DNA of 64,000 nucleotides, taken from NCBI GenBank assembly GCA_020637755.1, contig JACKJW010000002.1:124001-188000 (forward strand). The letters run 5' to 3'. Made by a program: the position numbers and the translations under genes. The notes under the pieces were generated by a model. That model was not told the DNA's origin, did no database searches, and was given only the letters and a program-made list of their open reading frames with translations. Each line of letters starts with the position of its first letter. The first letter of the stretch is position 1. The stretch comes from Brucellaceae bacterium (lineage in GTDB: Bacteria > Pseudomonadota > Alphaproteobacteria > Rhizobiales > Rhizobiaceae). Below, one piece after another: positions 1 to 9,184 of this stretch.

Positions 1-1230
1 GGCTCGAACTCGCCGGACTTTCCGAACCTGATCTACATGATCCAGATGTCGATGCTGTTTGCGGGCATTGCCACGCTGTTCCAGACCATCGGCTTTGGTC
101 CGGTCGGCGCGCGCCTGCCCATCGTGCAGGGCACGTCCTTTGCCTTCCTGCCCGTCATGATCCCGGCCGTTGCCGGTCAGGGCGTGGCCGGGCTCGCAGG
201 CCTGATGACGGGTGTCTTCATCGGCGGCCTCTTCCATTTCTGCCTGGGCTTTATCATCGGGCGCATCCGCTTCGCGCTGCCGCCGCTGGTGACGGGCCTG
301 ATCGTGCTGATGATCGGCCTGGCACTGGTGCGTGTCGGTATCCAGTACGCTGCCGGCGGCGTGCCGCTGATCGGCAAGCCCGAATACGGCACCATGGCCT
401 ATTGGGGTCCGGCGCTTGTCGTCGTCATCGTGACTTTGGCCATCAAGTTCTTCACCAAGGGCTTCATGTCCATTGCCGCCGTGCTGGTCGGCCTGGTCGT
501 GGGCTATCTCGTGGCGCTGGCGCTCGGCCAGGTCAATTTCGCCAATGTCGGGCGCGCGGCCGCCTTCGCGGTGCCGGTGCCCTTCAAGTGGGGTTTTGAG
601 TTCAATTCGGCGATTGTGATCGGCATGTGCTTCATGGCCATCGTTTCGGCCATCGAAACCGTCGGTGACACCTCGGGCATCACCAAGGGCGGTGCCGGGC
701 GTGAGGCGACCGACAAGGAAATCTCCGGTGCCACCTTTGCCGATGGTCTCGGCACCGCTGTCGCAGGCATCTTCGGCGGTTTGCCCAACACCTCGTTTTC
801 GCAGAATGTCGGCCTGGTCTCCATCACCGGCGTGATGAGCCGTCACGTCGTGACTTACGGCGCGTTCTTTCTGATCCTGTGCGGTTTCATCCCGAAGGTC
901 GGCGCTATCGTCGCCACCGTTCCCATCCATGTTCTGGGCGGTGGCGTGATCGTCATGTTCGGCATGGTGGCCGCCGCCGGCGTCAACATGCTCTCGGAGG
1001 TCAACTGGAATCGCCGCAACATGGTCATTTTCGCCGTGGCTCTGTCTGTCGGCCTTGGCCTCCAGCTTGAGCCGGGCGCCCTTCAGCACCTGCCAAAGAC
1101 CTTGCAGATCCTGCTGAACTCGGGCCTGCTTCCGGCCGCCGCCATCGCGGTTGCCCTGAACCTGGCACTGCCGGAGGATCTCGACGGCGACCACGAGGAA
1201 GTGGCGCTCGAAGGCCTCAAGGACGCCTGA
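1..1230 (+). CDS. NCS2-family nucleobase (purine/xanthine) permease, 5' end missing
   Basis: The frame is open from base 1, so the gene begins before the window; 409 codons are visible and roughly 50-70 N-terminal residues are probably missing. The protein is a polytopic inner-membrane carrier with many hydrophobic helices. It carries the NCS2 signature QNVGLVSITG near two thirds of its length, preceded by a GGLPNTSFS stretch typical of xanthine/uric acid/uracil permeases of the XanQ/UraA type. These proteins import a nucleobase with protons. Substrate cannot be decided from the sequence. A rho-independent terminator follows. Confidence 0.88.
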   Translation, partial: GSNSPDFPNLIYMIQMSMLFAGIATLFQTIGFGPVGARLPIVQGTSFAFLPVMIPAVAGQGVAGLAGLMTGVFIGGLFHFCLGFIIGRIRFALPPLVTGLIVLMIGLALVRVGIQYAAGGVPLIGKPEYGTMAYWGPALVVVIVTLAIKFFTKGFMSIAAVLVGLVVGYLVALALGQVNFANVGRAAAFAVPVPFKWGFEFNSAIVIGMCFMAIVSAIETVGDTSGITKGGAGREATDKEISGATFADGLGTAVAGIFGGLPNTSFSQNVGLVSITGVMSRHVVTYGAFFLILCGFIPKVGAIVATVPIHVLGGGVIVMFGMVAAAGVNMLSEVNWNRRNMVIFAVALSVGLGLQLEPGALQHLPKTLQILLNSGLLPAAAIAVALNLALPEDLDGDHEEVALEGLKDA

Positions 1231-1282
1231 TCGGGAGGAGGACACCTGATCCGGCGGTGGGGCACCTGCACGGATCCGGGAG

Positions 1283-1315
1283 GAGGCCACGGTGGAAACG
1301 CCGCGGCCTCTTTTT
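1283..1315 (+). terminator. Intrinsic terminator of the permease gene
   Basis: GAGGCC-a-CGG pairs with CCG-c-GGCCTC around an 8-base loop and is followed directly by TTTTT on the plus strand. It lies between the permease and the convergent erpA. Confidence 0.8.
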
Positions 1316-1334
1316 CATTCCCGACCAAGAGGGT

Positions 1335-1685
1335 TCAGATGGAAAAACTCGTCCCGCAGCCGCAGCTCGCAACGGCATTCGGATTGTCGATGCGGAAGGC
1401 CTGGCCCATCAGCTCATCGACGAAATCCACGCGCGAGCCGCCCATGTAGACCAGCGACAGGTCATCGATGAACACCTTCGCGCCGTTCTTCTCGAAAACA
1501 CGGTCGCCGGGCTGCTGCGTGTCCGTCAGGTCGATCTGGTAGGAAAAGCCGGAACAACCGCCGCCTTCCACGGCAATCCGCAGACCGATCTTGTCCGGTT
1601 CCCCGGCAAGCACCTTGAGGATGCGCGCGGCTGCGGCCTCGGTGACTTCAACGCCCTTCATCGCGGTTGCAGGATTGTCGCCCAT
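1335..1685 (-). CDS. erpA: Iron-sulfur cluster insertion protein ErpA (A-type carrier)
   Basis: 116 aa, the usual size for the HesB/IscA/ErpA family. It has the GGGCSGF motif holding the first cluster-ligand cysteine and the C-terminal CGCGTSFSI with the other two. A-type carriers pass Fe-S clusters from the scaffold to apo-enzymes. The start at 1685 is preferred because an AAGG lies about 8 bases upstream and the homologous core begins soon after; a longer frame upstream has no family similarity. It is divergent from dgt, and this erpA-dgt pair is common in rhizobia. ErpA is favoured over IscA because of the SFSI ending and context. Confidence 0.88.
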   Translation of the reverse strand: MGDNPATAMKGVEVTEAAAARILKVLAGEPDKIGLRIAVEGGGCSGFSYQIDLTDTQQPGDRVFEKNGAKVFIDDLSLVYMGGSRVDFVDELMGQAFRIDNPNAVASCGCGTSFSI

Positions 1686-1800
1686 GGCAATGACCTTGCT
1701 TTCTTCACTGCCCCATAGGTAAGAAGCGGCGGGCAGGGCGTCAACTGCGGCCACGGCGACGCCTCGTTCACGATTGCGGCACGAATGGCAGGGGCTTGCC

Positions 1801-3012
1801 ATGGAACTCGGCGACATCGGCTTCGGCTACCGCCCGCGCGCGCCCTGGGCGTGTGACCCGGCCCGCACGCGCGGACGTCTGATCGCTGAACCCGAAAGCC
1901 CGACCCGTACGCCCTACCAGCGCGACCGCGACCGCATCATCCATTCCACAGCCTTCCGCAGGCTCAAGCACAAGACGCAGGTCTTCGTCGCCCATGAGGG
2001 CGACCATTACCGCACGCGGCTCACCCACTCGATCGAGGTCGCGCAGATCGCGCGCGCGCTCGCCCGCTCGCTACGCGCCGACGAGGATCTGGCCGAAGCC
2101 GTGGCGCTGGTCCACGATTTCGGCCACACACCCTTCGGCCACACGGGCGAGGACACGCTGGATGCGAAGATGGCGCAATGGGGCGGCTTCGACCACAATG
2201 CGCAATCCCTGCGTATCGTGACCCGGCTGGAGCGCCGCTATGCCGAATTCGATGGTCTGAACCTCAGTTGGGAGACGCTGGAAGGCCTGGTCAAGCACAA
2301 CGGACCGCTGACAGCGCCGGACGGGACGCCCTTGAAGGAGCCGGTGCCGGGCGACATCCTGGAGTTCGACCGGAAATTTCCACTGGAACTCTGGCGCCAT
2401 GCCTCGCTGGAGGCGCAGGCCGCCGCCATCGCCGACGACATTGCCTACAACACCCACGACATTGACGACGGCACCCGTGCGGGTCTCTTCGCGCTGGAGG
2501 AACTGGAAGCGGAAATCCCCTTCGTGGCGGACATCTTCGCCGAGGTGCGTGCGAAATATCCGGGTCTCGACCCCGTGCGCGCCGGCCATGAGTTCATGCG
2601 CCGCCAGATCACCCGCATGGTCGAGGACGTCATCGTCACCGCCCATGAGCGTCTCGACAGGCTGAAGCCGCAATCGATGGCGGATGTCCATGATGCGGGA
2701 ATGGCAATTGCCACCTTCTCCGATGACATGCGCCAGACCGATGCCGCTCTGAAGCGCTTCCTGTTTGCCCGCATGTACCGCCATCCGGATGTTGTGCGCG
2801 TCCGCAAGGAGGCCGACATCGTTCTGGCAGGCCTGTTCGATGCCTGCATGGACGATGTGGGCGCCATGCCGGCCGATTGGGCGGGCGCCGCAGCGCGCGC
2901 GGACCCCGCCGGTCGCGCGCGCATCGTCTGCGACTATCTCGCGGGGATGACCGACAATTACGCCATTCGCGAATATGAGCGCCTGTTTGACCGCAAGGTC
3001 CAGATGGGCTAG
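1801..3012 (+). CDS. dgt: Deoxyguanosinetriphosphate triphosphohydrolase-like protein
   Basis: 403 aa. An HD-domain dNTPase that splits a dNTP into deoxynucleoside and triphosphate. Visible are the N-terminal DRDRIIHSTAFRRLKHKTQV motif, a histidine in the RTRLTHSIEV segment, and the metal-binding His-Asp in LVHDFGHTPFGHTGE (about residues 103-117). Further conserved blocks include FDHNAQSLRI and DIAYNTHDIDDG. ATG at 1801 follows AGGGG at 7-base spacing; an upstream TTG in frame is less likely. argS follows after 57 bases, so the two may be co-transcribed. Confidence 0.92.
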   Translation: MELGDIGFGYRPRAPWACDPARTRGRLIAEPESPTRTPYQRDRDRIIHSTAFRRLKHKTQVFVAHEGDHYRTRLTHSIEVAQIARALARSLRADEDLAEAVALVHDFGHTPFGHTGEDTLDAKMAQWGGFDHNAQSLRIVTRLERRYAEFDGLNLSWETLEGLVKHNGPLTAPDGTPLKEPVPGDILEFDRKFPLELWRHASLEAQAAAIADDIAYNTHDIDDGTRAGLFALEELEAEIPFVADIFAEVRAKYPGLDPVRAGHEFMRRQITRMVEDVIVTAHERLDRLKPQSMADVHDAGMAIATFSDDMRQTDAALKRFLFARMYRHPDVVRVRKEADIVLAGLFDACMDDVGAMPADWAGAAARADPAGRARIVCDYLAGMTDNYAIREYERLFDRKVQMG

Positions 3013-3069
3013 GCGAAGCGCAAAGGGCGGGCAGGCCCCGCAGCCACCATTCCACACGGACAGGTTTCC

Positions 3070-4827
3070 ATGAACATTTTCGCCGATTTTGCCGGGCGGA
3101 TCGTCAAGACCGTCGGCACGCTCGACCTGAAAACCACCAGCGGGGAAACGCCGGATCTCTCGCGCATGGCCGTCGAGCCGCCGCGCGACGCCTCCCACGG
3201 CGACATCGCCTGCAACGTTGCGATGGTGCTGTCCAAACAGGTGGGGCGCAATCCGCGTGAACTGGCCCAGCAGATCGCGGCGGCCATGGCGGACGACGCG
3301 GACATTGCCAGTGTCGATGTGGCCGGTCCAGGCTTCATCAACATGCGCCTGTCAGACGGCTTCTGGCACCGTGAACTGTCCGCCATCCTGGCAAGCGGCT
3401 CCGGCTATGGCCGCTCTTCCGTCGGTGGAGGCCGCAAGGTCAACGTCGAATATGTCTCCGCCAACCCGACCGGCCCCATGCATGTCGGCCATTGCCGTGG
3501 CGCCGTCGTGGGCGATGCACTCGCCAACCTGCTGGCCTTTGCGGGCTATGACGTTACCAAGGAGTATTACATCAACGATGCCGGCGCGCAGATCGACGTG
3601 CTGGCGCGCTCAGCGCTGCTGCGCTACCGCGAAGCGCTCGGCGAGGACATCGGCGAAATTCCGGCCGGCCTCTATCCCGGCGATTACCTCGTGCCGGTCG
3701 GCGAGGCGCTGAAGGCCGACCATGGCGATGCGCTTCTGGCCATGCAGGAAGACGAGGCGCTCGCCATCGCCAAGGACCTCTCGATTTCCATGATGATGGA
3801 CATGATCCGCGCCGATCTCGATGCGCTGAACGTCCATCACGACGTGTTCTTCTCCGAGCGCACGCTGCACGCCAACAACGCCCAGCTCATCCTCTCGGCC
3901 ATGAACGACCTGACGATGAAAGGCTTCGTCTACAAGGGCAAGCTGCCACCGCCCAAGGGGCAACTGCCGGAAGACTGGGAAGACCGCGAGCAGACGCTGT
4001 TCCGTTCCACCACGGTGGGAGACGATATCGACCGCCCGCTGGTGAAGTCGGACGGGTCCTTCACCTATTTCGCCGCCGATGTCGCCTACATGCTCGACAA
4101 GTACCGGCGCGGCTTCGAGACGCTGATCTTCGTGCTCGGCGCCGACCACGGCGGTTACGTCAAACGCATGGAAGCACTCGCCCGCGCCATTTCCGAAGGC
4201 CGCATCGATCTGACGATCCTGCTCTGCCAGCTCGTCAAGCTCTACCGCAATGGCGAGCCGGTGCGCATGTCCAAGCGGGCAGGGGAGTTCGTGACCCTGC
4301 GCGACGTGGTGGATGAGGTCGGCCGTGACCCCGTCCGCTTCATGATGCTTTACCGCAAGGCCGACGCACCCCTCGACTTCGACTTCGCCAAGGTCACCGA
4401 ACAGTCCAAGGACAATCCGGTTTTCTATGTGCAATATGCCTCGGCCCGCTGCCATTCGGTCTTCCGGCAGGCCGTCGAGCAGTTCGGCGACGATTTTGCT
4501 GGCAAGGCCGCGCAAGGCATCAACCTTGCAGCCCTCACCGACGAGGGCGAAATCGCGCTCATCCGCAAGCTCGCCGAATGGCCGCGTCTGGTGGAGGCCG
4601 CCGCCGCTGCGCAGGAGCCGCATCGCATCGCCTTCTACCTCTACGATCTGGCCAGCGCGCTGCACGCCCACTGGAACCGGGGCGCCGACAACCCCGGCTT
4701 ACGGTTTCTTAAGGTTAACGATCCAGAATTGACGCAAGCCAGGCTGGGTCTGGTGCAGGCCGTGCTCCACGTCTTGACGTCGGGCCTCGGACTTGTCGGT
4801 GCCGCCGCTCCTGAGGAGATGCGCTGA
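3070..4827 (+). CDS. argS: Arginyl-tRNA synthetase
   Basis: 585 aa class I aminoacyl-tRNA synthetase charging tRNA-Arg in the cytoplasm. It has the N-terminal additional domain, the HIGH-type motif HVGH in NPTGPMHVGHCRGAVVGDAL (about residue 138) and the KMSKS-type motif MSKRAG at about residue 400, followed by the DALR anticodon-binding domain ending in LVGAAAPEEMR. It lies between dgt and the SPOR gene, a familiar rhizobial order. Confidence 0.95.
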   Translation: MNIFADFAGRIVKTVGTLDLKTTSGETPDLSRMAVEPPRDASHGDIACNVAMVLSKQVGRNPRELAQQIAAAMADDADIASVDVAGPGFINMRLSDGFWHRELSAILASGSGYGRSSVGGGRKVNVEYVSANPTGPMHVGHCRGAVVGDALANLLAFAGYDVTKEYYINDAGAQIDVLARSALLRYREALGEDIGEIPAGLYPGDYLVPVGEALKADHGDALLAMQEDEALAIAKDLSISMMMDMIRADLDALNVHHDVFFSERTLHANNAQLILSAMNDLTMKGFVYKGKLPPPKGQLPEDWEDREQTLFRSTTVGDDIDRPLVKSDGSFTYFAADVAYMLDKYRRGFETLIFVLGADHGGYVKRMEALARAISEGRIDLTILLCQLVKLYRNGEPVRMSKRAGEFVTLRDVVDEVGRDPVRFMMLYRKADAPLDFDFAKVTEQSKDNPVFYVQYASARCHSVFRQAVEQFGDDFAGKAAQGINLAALTDEGEIALIRKLAEWPRLVEAAAAAQEPHRIAFYLYDLASALHAHWNRGADNPGLRFLKVNDPELTQARLGLVQAVLHVLTSGLGLVGAAAPEEMR

Positions 4828-4930
4828 TCCGTCAAGACTGAACTGTCACCTTTTGCCCACATTGCACTGGTATTTGGCCGGTTTTCGCGCGCCTTTCGGC
4901 GTCCGATGTGTAGAGAGTGCGGGACAGAAG

Positions 4931-7900
4931 ATGGCAGACGGCAACAGCTTCAAGCTCGAAGACGATCTCAACCTTTCCGATGACGACCCCATGGCGGAGC
5001 TGACCCGCATCATGGGGTTCTCGCAGGAGCCGTCAGTGGTGCGGCGGCGGGCGCCGGAGCCGGCCGCAGACGATTATGCGCTCGATCTGGAAGGCGAGAT
5101 GATCGCCGGTGACAGCTTCGAGGCGCCGCGCATTGCCTCGTCCGCCTTCGATATTTCAAGCCTGCGGGCCCCGCAGGGGGTGGCCGCAAGTGTCGTTCCG
5201 TCTGCGCCGGAAGTGCCCGCCGCGCCGCTCGGCTTCGACATTCCCGACCTCGATGGGCTGTCGGACGGGCTGGATGAGGTTCTGGCCGAGACGGTGCAGG
5301 CAGACCTTGCGGCCGAAGCGCCCGTGTTTGAAGCGCCTTCTGGCGGCGATCTCGAAGAGGAATTCGCCGACGCCTTTGACACCGCCTTCGCCGGAGACGA
5401 TGCCGGACTTCAGGATGCCGGGGCAGCCGATGCGGTGGCGATCACCCAGGCGCCTCTCGTTGCCGAAGCGCCGCAATGGGACCGGGCTGCCGAAGAGCCG
5501 GCCGCTGGCGAGTGGATCGATGAGGATGCCGCCGGTCTCGATATGGATTTTGGCGGCGAAGCCGAAATGGTGAGCGAAGATTCCGTGCACCAGGCGGCGC
5601 CCGATGCCGGCTACGCAGCGGCCCCGGAGCCCGTTTCGTATGCCACTGAAGCCGATTTGGCGCTGGATGACGTGCTGAACGGGATGGACCTCCAGCCCAT
5701 GGGCGCCGAAGTGGCTTACGCCGAACCGGTGGCAAACGTGCCGGTTGAAGAGCCGGCCGCTGAAAACTGGCAGGAACAGGATGCCTGGTCGCGCGATGTA
5801 GCAGAAACCCCCGCGGCCGCCGAAGTGCCGGTTCACGCGATGGCCTCGGCGGACCATGCCGTGCAGGGTTTTGACGACAACGGCATTGAAGACGAACTGA
5901 CGGCGCTGCTCGAAGGCCGCGAAATGCCGGCAGTTGTGCAGCCGGTCCATCAGCCGGTTGAGGCGTGGAGCGATCCGGCACACGAAGAGGTTGGCGGGGA
6001 GCCCGTGCAACCGGCTGCCGATGACGGGATGGCATGGGACGCCTCTTTCGAAGATGCCTTGCTGCAGGGAACGGTCGCCGAAACAGTGGCCCCGGAACCG
6101 GCGTCCGGCCCGGAAATAGACGACATCCAGCTCGATCTCGGCGATTTTGACGAGGCTGCCTTCCTCGACCAAGCCTTTGAGGCCGACGATCTGGCGCCCG
6201 GCGACGAGATCGTGGAAAGCGTCGCGGCAGCCATGCCGGCGGATCCGGGCCAGGACGAGCTCGATGCGGGCATCTCCGATCTCGATCCCGAGCTTCTGGC
6301 GGGCATTGAGGCTGCCGCCAATGCCGACTGGGACGATGCGCCCCTGGAGGATGTGGCCGGAGATGACAGCGGTGTAACGCAATTTGCTGCTGAAGCGCCG
6401 GAGCCGGTCAGGCCGGATGGCCCGGCCTCCGTTGCCATGGGTGCCGTGGCCGGGATCGCCGCTGCCAGTGTAGCCACCGTATCGGCTGCCGGTGGTGTGA
6501 CCACCGGGTTCCTCTCGCGCTTTGCCCGCAAGGATGGGTCACTGGCCGCCCAGCCCGAAATGCCGGAAATCAATACCACCGACGTGCCGGATGCCGCCGT
6601 GGCGCCGGTCGATGATCTCGACATTCCGGCCTATGAATTCGAGCCCGAGACCGCGCCGCAGTCCGCAGCCGATTATGACGATCTGGCGCTCGACACATTC
6701 GGTGCTCAGACGGCGGTGCAGGCGCAAGCCGATGCTGCGCTGGATGCGCGCTTCGACACTTATTTCAACGACAGTTTGGCTGGGCAGAACGCCTCCGGCG
6801 CCTATGCGCCCGCTGAACCCGCCGCCTATGACACCGATCCTGGTATCTCCCGATATGACGCCGATCCCGGTGTCTCCCGGTATGACGCTCATGCCGGAGC
6901 TGTCCATAGTAATGCCGGCGCCTATGCCGCTCCGTCCTCCATGGAGGCGGGTGTGGTGGATGCAGGCCTCGACCGTGATCTGTCCGAAGGGTTCGAGCCT
7001 GCGGTGCATGGCCGGCAGCGCCCCAACCGCGGCATGCTGATCGCGGCAGTCGTCGCGGGGGTCGCGCTGATCGGCGGCATCGGCGCCTTCGCGCTGACTT
7101 CGGGCAGCGGCGAGCGCGCCGAGGACGGTTCCGCCGTCGTTCTGGCCGACAAGACGCCGGTCAAGGTGAAGCCGGAAAACCCCGGTGGCGCTGAGGTGCC
7201 CAACCAGGACAAGAAGGTTTATGAGCAGGTCGCCGGCAAGACGGTGAGCCAGACGCCGGAGCAGAAGACGCTGGTCAGCAAGTCGGAAGAACCGGTTGAT
7301 GTTGCCAAGCAGAACGTGCGGGTCGTCACGCCCGGATTGAACGACGATGCTACTGCCAAGTCGGAGGCCCGCATCGACCCGAAAACGGCCTCCGAGCCCG
7401 AGCAGTCTCCGGAAGTGGCGGCCGTGACCCCGCGCCGCGTCAAGACCTTTGTCGTGCGGCCGGATGGAACGCTGGTGGCCAGCGAGGCACCCGAACCCGC
7501 CGCACCGGCCGCCAAGCCGGTCGAGGTGGCAAAGGCAGAACCCGCACCGAAGGCCGAGGAACCTGCCGCGCTGAAACCGGTCGCCAAGCCGGTGCCCGCG
7601 GCCGAGCCGAAGCCCGCGGCGGCCAAGCCGGTGCAGACCACCACGATCAAGCGTCAGGTCCAGCCGGAGTCCGTGCCGGTCGTGCCCTCGCGGCCCGCCG
7701 AGCAGCCGGTCAACATTGTCGGCACGACCCGTCAGGCGGCGGCCCCCGCGCCAACGCCCGCCGCAGCGCCTGCCCAGCAGGTCGCGTCGTCTCCGGCCTG
7801 GGTGCAGATATCCTCGCATCCCTCGCGGGAACTGGCCCAGACATCCTACCGCAATGCGCTCGCCCGCTACGGGTCGATCATTTCCGGCAAGGGCGTCAAC

Positions 7901-8032
7901 ATCGCCGCCGCCGACATTCCGGGCCGCGGAACCTTCCACCGTGTCAATATCCCGGCGGCAAGCTTCAACGAGGCGGTGGCCATGTGCAAACGCATCAAGG
8001 CTGCCGGCGGGGATTGCCTGCCCAAGCGCTGA
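4931..8032 (+). CDS. Large acidic single-pass membrane protein with C-terminal SPOR domain
   Basis: 1033 aa. Residues 1 to about 690 are a low-complexity segment rich in Ala, Glu, Asp and Pro, probably disordered and cytoplasmic. One transmembrane helix follows (about 701-722, from GMLIAAVVAGVALIGGIGAF), then a Pro/Ala/Lys-rich periplasmic linker and a SPOR domain (about 955-1033) starting AWVQISSHPSRELAQTSYRN. SPOR domains bind denuded peptidoglycan at division sites, so a role in septation or envelope remodelling is inferred. ATG at 4931 is chosen because the upstream in-frame extension overlaps argS. The cytoplasmic part is far longer than in most SPOR proteins. nagZ, a peptidoglycan recycling gene, follows. 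Confidence 0.85.
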   Translation: MADGNSFKLEDDLNLSDDDPMAELTRIMGFSQEPSVVRRRAPEPAADDYALDLEGEMIAGDSFEAPRIASSAFDISSLRAPQGVAASVVPSAPEVPAAPLGFDIPDLDGLSDGLDEVLAETVQADLAAEAPVFEAPSGGDLEEEFADAFDTAFAGDDAGLQDAGAADAVAITQAPLVAEAPQWDRAAEEPAAGEWIDEDAAGLDMDFGGEAEMVSEDSVHQAAPDAGYAAAPEPVSYATEADLALDDVLNGMDLQPMGAEVAYAEPVANVPVEEPAAENWQEQDAWSRDVAETPAAAEVPVHAMASADHAVQGFDDNGIEDELTALLEGREMPAVVQPVHQPVEAWSDPAHEEVGGEPVQPAADDGMAWDASFEDALLQGTVAETVAPEPASGPEIDDIQLDLGDFDEAAFLDQAFEADDLAPGDEIVESVAAAMPADPGQDELDAGISDLDPELLAGIEAAANADWDDAPLEDVAGDDSGVTQFAAEAPEPVRPDGPASVAMGAVAGIAAASVATVSAAGGVTTGFLSRFARKDGSLAAQPEMPEINTTDVPDAAVAPVDDLDIPAYEFEPETAPQSAADYDDLALDTFGAQTAVQAQADAALDARFDTYFNDSLAGQNASGAYAPAEPAAYDTDPGISRYDADPGVSRYDAHAGAVHSNAGAYAAPSSMEAGVVDAGLDRDLSEGFEPAVHGRQRPNRGMLIAAVVAGVALIGGIGAFALTSGSGERAEDGSAVVLADKTPVKVKPENPGGAEVPNQDKKVYEQVAGKTVSQTPEQKTLVSKSEEPVDVAKQNVRVVTPGLNDDATAKSEARIDPKTASEPEQSPEVAAVTPRRVKTFVVRPDGTLVASEAPEPAAPAAKPVEVAKAEPAPKAEEPAALKPVAKPVPAAEPKPAAAKPVQTTTIKRQVQPESVPVVPSRPAEQPVNIVGTTRQAAAPAPTPAAAPAQQVASSPAWVQISSHPSRELAQTSYRNALARYGSIISGKGVNIAAADIPGRGTFHRVNIPAASFNEAVAMCKRIKAAGGDCLPKR

Positions 8033-8056
8033 GCGACCGCTGAAATCAATATGTTG

Positions 8057-8080
8057 ATGGGCTGCCGCAAGGCGGCCCAT
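8057..8080 (+). terminator. GNRA-tetraloop hairpin after the SPOR gene
   Basis: ATGGGCTGCC pairs with GGCGGCCCAT (10 pairs including one G-T) around a GCAA tetraloop, 25 bases after the SPOR stop. Only a poor T tract follows (ttgcttg), so termination may be partial. Confidence 0.5.
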
Positions 8081-8155
8081 TTGCTTGTGGGCAATCGCGG
8101 GCAGGCGCGCACATCACCGGTGCAAGTTTCACGGCTTGGCGGTAGAATCACGTCC

Positions 8156-9175
8156 ATGAGCGAATCAAAAGCGTGGATTGCCGGTTGCTCCGGCCTGACC
8201 CTGACACCGGACGAGGATGCCTTCTTCCGCGACGAGCGGCCGTGGGGCTTCATCCTGTTTGCGCGCAATGTCGGCAATGCCGGACAGCTGACGGATCTCG
8301 TCGCAGCCCTGCGCGACACGGTCGGCCGCAATGACGCCCCCGTCTTCATCGACCAGGAAGGCGGCCGCGTCCAGCGGATCCGCGCGCCGATGGCACCTGA
8401 TTATCCGACGGGTTCGCTGCTGGGCGACATATTCCGCTCTGACCGGGAGTCCGGCATTCGCGCCGCCTGGGCCATGTCGCGCCTGCATGCCTTCGACCTG
8501 CTGAAATACGGCATCAATGCCGATTGCCTGCCGGTGCTCGACGTGCCGGTTGAGGGCGCCCACGATGTGATCGGCAACCGCGCCTATGGCAAGGATCCTG
8601 AGACGGTGGCATCCATGGGCCGCGCCGCTGCGCAGGGCCTGCTCGACGGCGGCGTGCTGCCGGTCATCAAGCACATTCCGGGCCACGGCCGCGCCTTTGC
8701 AGACAGCCACCACGAGCTTCCTGTGGTGGATGTGCCGGAGTTCATGCTGCGCGCCCATGATTTCCCGCCGTTCCGCGCGCTGAACGACATCGGCATGGCG
8801 ATGACCGCCCACGTGGTCTACACCGCGCTCGATGCGGAAAACCCGGCCACGACCTCGCGCAAGGTGATTGAAACGATCATCCGCGGCGAGATGGGGTTTG
8901 ACGGCCTGCTGATGAGCGACGACGTGTCGATGAAGGCGCTCAAGGGTTCCTTCGAGGACAAGACCAAGGCCATCTTCGAGGCCGGTTGCGATGTCGTCCT
9001 CCATTGCAACGGCCTGATGGAAGAAATGCGCGCCGTCGCCGCAATGACGCCCGTCTTGTCGGGCAAGGCTCTGCAGCGCGCAGCACGCGCCATGGAACCG
9101 CTTGGCCATCATGACGGTTCCGTGGAAGAGGAGATCAGGCAGGAATTCGCCGCGCTTGTGGGCGCGGTGGCCTGA
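8156..9175 (+). CDS. nagZ: Beta-N-acetylhexosaminidase, peptidoglycan recycling
   Basis: 339 aa, glycoside hydrolase family 3, single-domain NagZ type. It removes GlcNAc from anhydromuropeptides in the cytoplasm. Diagnostic segments are FIDQEGGRVQR, the catalytic KHIPGHGRAFADSHHELP with the His-Asp dyad, and MSDDVSMKAL containing the nucleophile Asp. ATG at 8156 gives a protein starting directly with the domain. scpA follows 9 bases after the stop, so nagZ-scpA-scpB is probably one transcript, as in many alphaproteobacteria. Confidence 0.93.
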   Translation: MSESKAWIAGCSGLTLTPDEDAFFRDERPWGFILFARNVGNAGQLTDLVAALRDTVGRNDAPVFIDQEGGRVQRIRAPMAPDYPTGSLLGDIFRSDRESGIRAAWAMSRLHAFDLLKYGINADCLPVLDVPVEGAHDVIGNRAYGKDPETVASMGRAAAQGLLDGGVLPVIKHIPGHGRAFADSHHELPVVDVPEFMLRAHDFPPFRALNDIGMAMTAHVVYTALDAENPATTSRKVIETIIRGEMGFDGLLMSDDVSMKALKGSFEDKTKAIFEAGCDVVLHCNGLMEEMRAVAAMTPVLSGKALQRAARAMEPLGHHDGSVEEEIRQEFAALVGAVA

Positions 9176-9184
9176 AAGGAGACA

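Noticed and set aside
1229..1290. Second cuckoo sRNA locus on the minus strand at the GGGAGGAGG pair
   Set aside because: No stem longer than 4 bp flanks either motif and there is no DUF1127 gene nearby; kept only as a possible target site.
3610..4671. 353-codon minus-strand open frame antisense to argS
   Set aside because: Shadow frame; argS motifs on the plus strand are decisive.
6539..8080. 513-codon minus-strand open frame antisense to the SPOR gene
   Set aside because: Gly/Arg/His-rich composition typical of reading the complement of an Ala/Glu-rich repeat region.
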